Origin: a virus | IMG/VR virus record: IMGVR_UViG_3300037090_000056 | Coordinates: 1 to 34,753 of that record | Length of the DNA stretch: 34,753 nt | Direction: 5' to 3' (one strand) | Notes under the pieces: model-generated | Seen by the model: the letters and a program-made list of their open reading frames with translations, nothing else | The model's database searches: none | What the model was told of the DNA's origin: nothing | In this document: piece by piece, positions 24,230 through 29,609 of the stretch | Numbering within the stretch: the stretch's first letter is position 1 | How the letters are laid out: every line of letters starts with the position of its first letter | Program-made: the position numbers and the translations under genes

Positions 24230-24351
24230 AGTTGACCCCCTTTCAAATCCTTGAATAGTTTGTTAGCAAAGTAACTGACAATTGTTATAACACCTATGCA
24301 TGAGAAGAACACTATGCATCCAAACCAGTAAACATTAATAACAACGTCCAT
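24226..24351 (-). CDS. 41-residue membrane micro-protein, first gene of the minus operon
   Basis: ATG 24351 follows GAAGGGAGTCAAGACA. The product, beginning MDVVINVYWFGCIVFFSC, has a single hydrophobic helix (about residues 3-28) then a basic end (KLFKDLKGGQL). The stop overlaps the ATG of the Myb-like gene (ATGA), a coupling seen throughout this genome, which strongly supports it as real. It is the first gene after the operon promoter at 24453-24481. A small membrane effector such as an inhibitor of host functions or superinfection is possible but unproven. Confidence 0.75.
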   Translation of the reverse strand: MDVVINVYWFGCIVFFSCIGVITIVSYFANKLFKDLKGGQL

Positions 24352-24452
24352 TGTCTTGACTCCCTTCTCCAGTGCTTGACTGGCAATAATGAAATGAAAC
24401 TAATTGACTGTGTTACCTGAACTTAACTATTTAATATCTATCATCAAAAAAG

Positions 24453-24481
24453 AGTATATACCCTTTTAAATAAAAAAGCAA
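24453..24481 (-). promoter_or_regulatory. Sigma70-like promoter of the replication operon
   Basis: On the minus strand: -35 TTGCTT (24481-24476), 17-base spacer, -10 TATACT (24458-24453), with an A/T-rich stretch upstream. Expected start of transcription is near 24446, about 95 bases before the first gene. It shares an extended sequence with the promoter at 25606-25634. Confidence 0.7.
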
Positions 24482-24501
24482 GGTTTATTTTAAAGTATAT
24501 T

Positions 24502-24525
24502 CCTAAGTAATATCGCGGACTTAGG
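24502..24525. repeat. Inverted repeat CCTAAGT/ACTTAGG
   Basis: CCTAAGT (24502-24508) and ACTTAGG (24519-24525), a perfect 7-bp inverted repeat around 10 bases, just upstream of the operon promoter. It contains the CTAAGT(A) motif that recurs at 24559, 24653 and 24862. Possible regulator or initiator binding site. Confidence 0.55.
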
Positions 24526-24558
24526 TCGTTTATAGGGGTATAGTATAAAAGGGTAGGT

Positions 24559-24674
24559 CTAAGTAGCTAATATTATTAAGTTTATTTTAACAAAAGAGCA
24601 TCACGTCTTTTTTCTGTGAATTTATACACGCTCGGATAGGGGTAACTATTGCCTAAGTAGCTGATATTATTAAG
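24559..24674. repeat. Direct repeat pair (22 bp, one mismatch)
   Basis: Units at 24559-24580 and 24653-24674 begin CTAAGTAGCT and end ATATTATTAAG, differing at one base and 94 bases apart. They look like iterons in the non-coding control region. Confidence 0.6.
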
Positions 24675-24981
24675 CGAAAGTCATTGTTGTATAAACGCAC
24701 GCACAATTTGACTTTCGGAAAATAACCGACCCCCCCCTAGATTCTTAGACCCCCTAAAAAGTTTAATGTGACAATTTATATAACACTATATAAACCTTAT
24801 TGTTATACCTTTTTATAGGTCTGGGGAGGATTTCTTTTTTTTTTTTTCTTCTTTCTATTTCCTAAGTAAATAAGAATTAAAATCTTGTTGTGCGTGCATT
24901 TATACACTATCGTATATATAATAGTAATATCGTATAGTTAGGTCGATAGTTAGGGGTATAAATCCGTGTATAAATTCACAG
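24614..24981. other. Giant imperfect palindrome, candidate replication origin
   Basis: Two nested inverted-repeat pairs occur at matching distances. CTGTGAATTTATACACG (24614-24630) is perfectly inverted at 24965-24981. GTATAAACGCACGCACAA (24689-24706) is inverted at 24888-24905 with one mismatch. The 58- and 59-base stretches between them are also partly alignable. The centre contains TTTATATA/TATATAAA (24775-24782, 24787-24794), and AGACC..TAAAAAG blocks mirror each other around it. The left arm also contains its own hairpin, CGAAAGTCATTGT..ACAAT..GACTTTCG (24675-24717). No gene is present. It lies between a terminator and a promoter facing away, so it should be untranscribed. Origin function is inference. 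Confidence 0.6.
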
Positions 24982-25027
24982 GGATGAGAAGGTAAAAATG
25001 AGGTAAAGTAAAAGCGGATATAGAGTA

Positions 25028-25066
25028 AAAAAAAAGGGTAATGAGATTAATTTCTCATTACCCTTT
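25028..25066 (-). terminator. Intrinsic terminator of the isolated gene
   Basis: On the minus strand, AAAGGGTAATGAGA and TCTCATTACCCTTT form a perfect stem of about 14 bp with a 6-base loop, running into a T-tract (plus-strand A run 25026-25035). It lies 18 bases after the stop of the 25084-25512 gene. Textbook rho-independent terminator. Confidence 0.93.
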
Positions 25067-25083
25067 AAGTCAACTACAAGAAA

Positions 25084-25512
25084 TTATTCAGTTTTCGGTG
25101 CTTCTGTGGTCGTATTTGCTTTCAATGCTTTGGCCTCTGCATCACGTTTGGCCTTTTTGGCTTTGGTCACGCTGGATGATCTGATGATCACCTGATATTC
25201 ATCAGTAACATTGAAGCTGATGGAATCCTGACCACTCGTAACATCATTTGCATCTGATCTACTATTTGCAAAGAGCTTGCTGATAGTCTCTGCATTTGCT
25301 TCAAGAGTGGGCAGAAAATTGGCCACCAGCAAAACATATTCCGCACTCTTGACTTTAGGTTCTTTGTCTTCAGTTAACTTGATACCCTTTGCTTTGGCAT
25401 CCTTCTTGACCGCTTTGACTTGAGCATTCAATGACTTTGCACTTGCTAACATAATGTTTATTTCGTCCATCGTCATTGCTTTGTCGCCCACCATAATCGT
25501 AACTTGATCCAT
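25084..25512 (-). CDS. Isolated, separately promoted protein, unknown
   Basis: A 142-residue protein with its own promoter (25606-25634), ribosome site (GAAAGGGG) and strong terminator. This is a monocistronic unit in a genome of otherwise gapless operons, implying high or early expression. The N-terminus (MDEINIMLASAKSLNAQVKA) and a Lys-rich segment are helical. The centre (SGQDSISFNVTDEYQVIIRS) is beta. The C-terminus is a basic, Ala/Lys-rich tail (TKAKKAKRDAEAKALKAN). The tail could bind nucleic acid, and host take-over or genome organisation are possible roles. No family is recognised. Confidence 0.75.
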   Translation of the reverse strand: MDQVTIMVGDKAMTMDEINIMLASAKSLNAQVKAVKKDAKAKGIKLTEDKEPKVKSAEYVLLVANFLPTLEANAETISKLFANSRSDANDVTSGQDSISFNVTDEYQVIIRSSSVTKAKKAKRDAEAKALKANTTTEAPKTE

Positions 25513-25605
25513 TGTAATACCCCTTTCAATAATATAATGTGTGGCTTACCCCGTGTCATTTGCTTTATTGCAGGTCAGGTAAGTAACCTTTCTTGATTTA
25601 AGTAG

Positions 25606-25634
25606 AGTATATACTAAGGGTAGAAAAAAAGCAA
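25606..25634 (-). promoter_or_regulatory. Sigma70-like promoter of the isolated gene
   Basis: On the minus strand: -35 TTGCTT (25634-25629), 17-base spacer, -10 TATACT (25611-25606), the same boxes and spacing as the operon promoter at 24453-24481. Identity extends upstream through an A/T-rich block (AAAATAAAGCTTGC here, AAAATAAACCTTGC there). The -10 lies in the palindrome AGTATATACT. Confidence 0.75.
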
Positions 25635-25706
25635 GCTTTATTTTAAATTATTATATCGTCTAGATGCCTATGCCTAGAGGGTTTTAAACGGTAGACGTTT
25701 TACTTT

Positions 25707-25733
25707 TGATGATGAGGCCGTATCATCATGATG
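25707..25733. promoter_or_regulatory. Possible operator palindromes between divergent promoters
   Basis: TGATGAT (25707-25713) pairs with ATCATCA (25722-25728), and CATCATGATG (25724-25733) is itself a perfect palindrome. They lie between the minus promoter (25606-25634) and the plus promoter (25852-25881), in the 389-base stretch 25513-25901 that otherwise holds no gene. A binding site for a regulator of both promoters is plausible. Confidence 0.4.
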
Positions 25734-25851
25734 CTAAGGGGTACACCCCCTACCACGCCCCCCTACCCCCCTCACAACGGACAAACCCTCCTCTTCACGT
25801 GGCAACAATTTTTAAATCTAAATATATTTATTCCCACCCCTACCTTTTTCC

Positions 25852-25881
25852 TTGACAAAAACACGTAGTGTAAGTTATACT
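25852..25881 (+). promoter_or_regulatory. Consensus sigma70 promoter for the plus-strand early/late region
   Basis: TTGACA (25852-25857), 18-base spacer, TATACT (25876-25881), about 20 bases before the ATG of the first plus-strand gene. A perfect -35 and near-perfect -10 indicate recognition by host RNA polymerase. Confidence 0.85.
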
Positions 25882-25901
25882 CTCTTATAAGGAATTACTA
25901 T

Positions 25902-26204
25902 ATGGCAGATAGAAGTGTACTACGACAAGCAGCTGGTGAAGTATATGGCGCTTATGGAACTACTCTCAATAAGGTGAAAGAACTTTTAACATTCGACAAC
26001 ATAAATGATGTAGATGTTTTACATTTATTTAATGAAACCAACAGGAATACAGGTAAACGGCCAGATACAGTGAGTGATGAGAAGAAAGCCATTTACAAGA
26101 AGCACGGAGAGAATCGTATCTTCGAAGAAGTGGATCCCACTCACGATAGTTATGTTAATGAAAAGGGACAACGAGTTACATTTCAAGTGCCAAAGGACGA
26201 ATAA
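25902..26204 (+). CDS. First plus-strand gene, unknown
   Basis: A 100-residue soluble protein with AAGGAATTACTAT before the ATG, directly behind a consensus promoter. The N-terminal half is helical (RSVLRQAAGEVYGAYGTTLN, KVKELLTF, DVLHLFNETN) and the C-terminal half charged, ending GQRVTFQVPKDE. No domain recognised. Its position suggests early expression. Confidence 0.75.
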   Translation: MADRSVLRQAAGEVYGAYGTTLNKVKELLTFDNINDVDVLHLFNETNRNTGKRPDTVSDEKKAIYKKHGENRIFEEVDPTHDSYVNEKGQRVTFQVPKDE

Positions 26205-26206
26205 CA

Positions 26207-26359
26207 ATGACGAATCTATATTACTTCTTAGGTGGAGTGGGAATAGCCAGCATTATCTGGTTCTTCATTCTGTTGAACAACTCATCGGAAATTAGAAAAG
26301 ATTTGAATGATGAGATAGATAAACTGAAAAGAAAATTGCCGAAAACAAACTTTAGCTAA
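26207..26359 (+). CDS. 50-residue single-pass membrane protein
   Basis: ATG 26207 follows AAGGACGAATAAC and the previous stop by two bases. The product starts MTNLYYFLGGVGIASIIWFF, a transmembrane helix over residues 5-23, then a polar, charged coiled-coil-like tail (SSEIRKDLNDEIDKLKRKLP). It ends at TAATG with the next gene. The layout resembles small bitopic phage proteins that sit at the inner membrane. Function unknown. Confidence 0.7.
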   Translation: MTNLYYFLGGVGIASIIWFFILLNNSSEIRKDLNDEIDKLKRKLPKTNFS

Positions 26360-26532
26360 TGTTAAAGAAAGTCAATAATAGGTGGGCACTCATGAGTAAG
26401 GGTAGTCCCAATAAGGTTTTGAAATGGTTTGGTAAAACCAAGCCAAGTTCCAATGCGGTGAACCACAGGGAGAAACAAGTAGATTACTTTAAACAAACTA
26501 AATTGAGGAAAATCAAGAAGGAGAAATTATGA
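26359..26532 (+). CDS. 57-residue basic protein
   Basis: The ATG overlaps the previous stop (TAATG) and the stop overlaps the next ATG (ATGA), so this short frame fills the gap exactly. It is Lys/Arg-rich throughout (SKGSPNKVLKWFGKTKPSSN, YFKQTKLRKIKKEKL). An internal ATG at 26392 could be the real start. It probably binds nucleic acid by charge. No family recognised. Confidence 0.65.
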   Translation: MLKKVNNRWALMSKGSPNKVLKWFGKTKPSSNAVNHREKQVDYFKQTKLRKIKKEKL

Positions 26533-26729
26533 ACTCATTGATTCAGCTTTTGATTTATGTTATTATCTTTGGTATTATCGGCTATGGACTGTGGTGGGTG
26601 TGTGCTAAGTTCGCATTACCTCAACCAGTAATGTGGATAGTCGGTGCCATCCTCCTGATCTTCCTCCTTGTTTTCTTAGGCGGACAACTTGGTGTTGGCA
26701 ATAATTTCCACTTTGGAAGTTTAAAATAG
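26529..26729 (+). CDS. Two-helix membrane protein (possible small holin-like)
   Basis: A 66-residue protein with two hydrophobic helices (LIQLLIYVIIFGIIGYGLWW, then MWIVGAILLIFLLVFLGG) separated by a short loop with FALPQP, and a short polar tail. This is like the small two-helix membrane proteins (Thivi_2564-type) common in phages and prophages. AAGGAG precedes the ATG. A separate three-helix holin lies beside the endolysin (32570-33007), so this one need not be the lysis holin. Confidence 0.7.
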   Translation: MNSLIQLLIYVIIFGIIGYGLWWVCAKFALPQPVMWIVGAILLIFLLVFLGGQLGVGNNFHFGSLK

Positions 26730-26741
26730 GTAGGTGATATT

Positions 26742-26921
26742 ATGGCATTAGTAATTAGGTGTGCGGTTTGTGGGAACTTCGTTGAAGTAGCAAGTATATC
26801 CAATGATGCGGAGAGTGTCATCAGGGTATATCCATGCAAGTGCCAGTATGATGAGGGTGTTAAAGAGGGTACTTCCATTGAAGTTCGCAATGAAGGCAAG
26901 TCTCTTGGTATCGGGGGTTAA
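26742..26921 (+). CDS. 59-residue zinc-ribbon protein
   Basis: ATG 26742 after AGGTAGGTGATATT. Cys pairs C7/C10 (RCAVCGN) and C32/C34 (PCKCQY) make a small zinc ribbon, followed by a Gly-rich end. It stops two bases before the next zinc-ribbon gene. First of three consecutive genes of this kind; role unknown. Confidence 0.7.
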   Translation: MALVIRCAVCGNFVEVASISNDAESVIRVYPCKCQYDEGVKEGTSIEVRNEGKSLGIGG

Positions 26922-26923
26922 TC

Positions 26924-27127
26924 ATGGCTCAACGAATATGTTGTAGTTGTGGGAAAGAACTTACCATCACAGCCCAGTATGCAGATGCATCCAATACAGT
27001 AGTTGCTAAGTATTGTCCTATGTGTATTGTAGCAGCTTATAATATTGGTTATATAGATGGTGCTGCAACAGCTACACCTAAAACAGATGCTGATGTTATT
27101 ATGACAGGGCGTATTGATCTTGGATGA
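26924..27127 (+). CDS. 67-residue zinc-ribbon protein
   Basis: Cys pattern C6, C7, C9 (ICCSCGKEL) and C31/C34 (YCPMCIVAAY), typical of a treble-clef or zinc-ribbon micro-protein, followed by a Gly/Ala/Thr tail. A weak purine-rich stretch (GGGGG) precedes the ATG. It overlaps the next gene by up to 14 bases. Role unknown; it may be DNA- or RNA-binding. Confidence 0.7.
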   Translation: MAQRICCSCGKELTITAQYADASNTVVAKYCPMCIVAAYNIGYIDGAATATPKTDADVIMTGRIDLG

Positions 27128-27314
27128 GACCATAATTTGCTGTCCTGAATGTTGGAAAAAGGATGGGAAGTTTCCCCTATATGGGGAGATTCCTGTTGGC
27201 AACTCACAGATATGCTACTGTGAGAAGTGTCACAAGGTTTATTCGGTCAGGTTCGATTTTGAGAAGAAGGTCAGCTTAAAATATACAGGACAACTGGAGA
27301 CTTGGTTCTATTAA
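27114..27314 (+). CDS. Zinc-ribbon protein with non-ATG start
   Basis: Up to 66 residues with a clear four-Cys zinc ribbon: CCPECWKK near the N-terminus and CYCEKCHKVY about 24 residues on. No ATG is available in frame: TTG 27114 or TTG 27120 must be used, both inside the upstream gene, so it is probably translationally coupled. Its end overlaps the next ATG (TAATG). The Cys spacing resembles the zinc ribbon of transcription-related proteins. Confidence 0.65.
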   Translation: MILDETIICCPECWKKDGKFPLYGEIPVGNSQICYCEKCHKVYSVRFDFEKKVSLKYTGQLETWFY

Positions 27315-27832
27315 TGGAGACACTAGCACTAAGTTTAACAGACCAATATAATAAGGATAGGGCGATTCTATCGCAACCTATATCCTCTTTGGCGAAACTG
27401 GCAGGGTTGAAAGTTGAGGATGTGTACGATAGACTTATTCCAGAACTTGCCAAGAAAGACTTGGGGGAGGTTATTAAGTTTGCTGATGTTGGCTTGCGGT
27501 ATGCCAGTATTGTTGATAGGAATAGGTTGCGAGAAGAATGTGGTGAGAAGTTTATCACCGCCATGCATATGATTATCGGTACTGTTAAGAGTGGTCTTGA
27601 CAGCAAGGAGAATTGGATAAAGCGAAAGGCCATGGGGATGCATGGTGCTTTGATTGATGAGCAGGCAGAGAAGCAACGATTTGTCGAAGTTCTTATGACA
27701 GAGAGGAAGATTGAGATGTTGAGGGAGTCTCGTAAGAATCTTGACAAACTTGAAGAAGAAATAATTGATATAGAGCAAGTGTTTCCCAAACAGAAGGAAG
27801 TAACTTGCAGGGAGGTGGTGGTATGGAAGTAG
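27314..27832 (+). CDS. Possible small terminase subunit
   Basis: A 172-residue protein starting at ATG 27314 (METLALSL), which overlaps the previous stop; an upstream in-frame start at 27302 lies in the zinc-ribbon gene. An HTH-like unit (PISSLAKLAGLKVEDVYDRL) near the N-terminus is followed by long helices ending in a coiled coil (ESRKNLDKLEEEIIDIEQVF). DNA-binding head plus oligomerising helices just upstream of the large terminase is the small-terminase layout. The sequence itself matches no family I recognise, so the call rests on position and structure. Confidence 0.5.
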   Translation: METLALSLTDQYNKDRAILSQPISSLAKLAGLKVEDVYDRLIPELAKKDLGEVIKFADVGLRYASIVDRNRLREECGEKFITAMHMIIGTVKSGLDSKENWIKRKAMGMHGALIDEQAEKQRFVEVLMTERKIEMLRESRKNLDKLEEEIIDIEQVFPKQKEVTCREVVVWK

Positions 27833-28074
27833 TAAGTTATAGGCCAAGTGCGGGTGATTGTCCAAGTAATGGAATGTTTGGATTGCTGTGTATAGCAGAC
27901 GGTACAAACGCTGCTACGATTACTGTTAGAAATTCAAAGGGTGTAACTCTCATGACTATTGTAACCAAGCAACCTTTGTCTTTGTTCGGCCCAATTAGGG
28001 GCGGTGATACTCAATATTCATTTACAGCATCAGGAACTGGTGGAAGTGTTCTATTCTTTGAGGCAATAATTTAG
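27823..28074 (+). CDS. Small beta-rich protein before large terminase
   Basis: An 83-residue protein starting at ATG 27823 (MEVVSYRPSAGD), eight bases after GGGAGG; an earlier in-frame ATG at 27805 lacks a ribosome site. It is almost all beta, with alternating hydrophobic strands (NAATITVRNSKGVTLMTIVT, TQYSFTASGTGGSVLFFEAI). It could be a virion decoration or head-fibre protein. It ends at TAGTG, coupled to the terminase GTG start. Confidence 0.65.
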   Translation: MEVVSYRPSAGDCPSNGMFGLLCIADGTNAATITVRNSKGVTLMTIVTKQPLSLFGPIRGGDTQYSFTASGTGGSVLFFEAII

Positions 28075-29609
28075 TGAACGATGAATTGGTCGAAGCTCGT
28101 GAGAAATATAAAGCAAATATTTATTATCTCGCTAAAGATTTGCTTGAGTTTAAAGACCTCACAGCGGAGTTTCATTATAAATTTGTCTGCAAAAGATTGA
28201 GTGAACCACGGAAGAAGGACATACGATTATGGCTTCTACCACGTGGTTTCTTCAAGACCACTATACTCACGCTTACACATGCAATATCTTTACAAATTAA
28301 TACCCCTTCAATAAGAATCGCAGTAATCTCATCTGTTCTTGCCAATGCCAAGGATATGGTTACTGCGATTGGCCATCCTTACTTAGTTAATGAAAGATTC
28401 AGGATGTACTTTGAAAAATACTGTCCAAAGAAACCTCAATCTCCAGACACGATATGGACTCAGACAGAGATACATGTTCCCAATCGTGGTGGCAGACCAG
28501 TGTTGGAAGGAACGTTTGAAGCATTCGGTGCGGATAGCACACTTACTTCTAGACATTTCGATCATATTATTATTGATGACTTAGTGACAAGAGAGAACTC
28601 CACTACTCGTGATCAAATGGATAAGGTCAAACAATTCTACCGTGCCATATTCCCATTGAGAAATGACCCCCATACACCCATTGATATTATTGGAACACGG
28701 TGGGATGATTATGATTTATATGGGGATTTAGAAAAGGATGAGGATGTTGAGCTCATTAAGATAGCATCTTATACAACTGATGCTAGTGGTGAGAAGATAC
28801 CCACCTGGCCAGAGAGATACCCCATTGATGAACTCATGAAGATTAAACAGGGTAAGAAGATGGGTTCATATTTATTCTCCTGTTTATATCAGCAAGACCC
28901 TGTACCACAAGAAAACGCAGTATTCAAAGCAAGTTATTTCAAATACTTCAAATACAATCCTGCCAAGAATACAATTGTTCGTGACGATGATGTTGAAATT
29001 CCAGTAGGCAATACCTATATGGCTGTTGACGGTGCTACTGAGGAAGGGAAGAATGACTACTCTACCATAGTTATTGGTTGCCAGGATTATAAAGAGAATG
29101 TATATATTCTTGATGTGTGGTTTAAACAAATAGACCCTGCAGCATTTCTTGATGTTATGAAGGAATACTATACCAGATGGAAATGTTTAAGGTATGCTGC
29201 ACAGAAGGCAATGGTTGAGAAGATGTTGAAATCATTTCTCAAGAAGAAGCAACGTGATGAGAAGTTCTATATGTCTCTTGAGGAATTGGGAAAGAATACT
29301 GGGCTAAATAAAGAATACACCATTAAACAAATGCAGCCGTGGTATGAGGGTGGTTACGTTTGGCATAACCAAAAGTTACTTGGAACTGAACTTGAAGAAC
29401 AACTTACAAGGTTTCCCAAAGCAAGTCATGACGACATAATTGATGCTGAGCAGATGTTGTTCGAAATTATCAAACCATCTAGTAAGGTTGTCAGCATTCA
29501 GGATTATGACAGGAACTCAGTTCATTTGTGGAAGCGAAGATTGAAACGTGCACTCGGCCCCAATATGAGTGAATCAACTGGTGGTGTTGTTGACGCAAGG
29601 ACTTACTAA
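28074..29609 (+). CDS. terL: Terminase large subunit
   Basis: A 511-residue DNA-packaging motor starting at GTG 28074, overlapping the previous TAG. ATPase landmarks: Walker-A-like LPRGFFKTT (residues 55-63), Walker B HIIIDD (164-169), and a GTRWDDYDLY segment (about 204-213) characteristic of large terminases. The nuclease domain shows MAVDGATEEGKNDYSTIVIG (acidic metal ligand in DGA, about 316) and the C-terminal SHDDIIDAEQM (about 460). It docks on the portal, the next gene, hydrolyses ATP to pump DNA and cuts the concatemer. It is coupled to the portal by TAATG. Confidence 0.95.
   Translation: MNDELVEAREKYKANIYYLAKDLLEFKDLTAEFHYKFVCKRLSEPRKKDIRLWLLPRGFFKTTILTLTHAISLQINTPSIRIAVISSVLANAKDMVTAIGHPYLVNERFRMYFEKYCPKKPQSPDTIWTQTEIHVPNRGGRPVLEGTFEAFGADSTLTSRHFDHIIIDDLVTRENSTTRDQMDKVKQFYRAIFPLRNDPHTPIDIIGTRWDDYDLYGDLEKDEDVELIKIASYTTDASGEKIPTWPERYPIDELMKIKQGKKMGSYLFSCLYQQDPVPQENAVFKASYFKYFKYNPAKNTIVRDDDVEIPVGNTYMAVDGATEEGKNDYSTIVIGCQDYKENVYILDVWFKQIDPAAFLDVMKEYYTRWKCLRYAAQKAMVEKMLKSFLKKKQRDEKFYMSLEELGKNTGLNKEYTIKQMQPWYEGGYVWHNQKLLGTELEEQLTRFPKASHDDIIDAEQMLFEIIKPSSKVVSIQDYDRNSVHLWKRRLKRALGPNMSESTGGVVDARTY

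Noticed and set aside
24829-24848. The long T-run after TTTC as a plus-strand terminator.
   Set aside because: No plus-strand gene lies upstream and no stable GC stem precedes it; it is a homopolymer within the gene-free palindrome.
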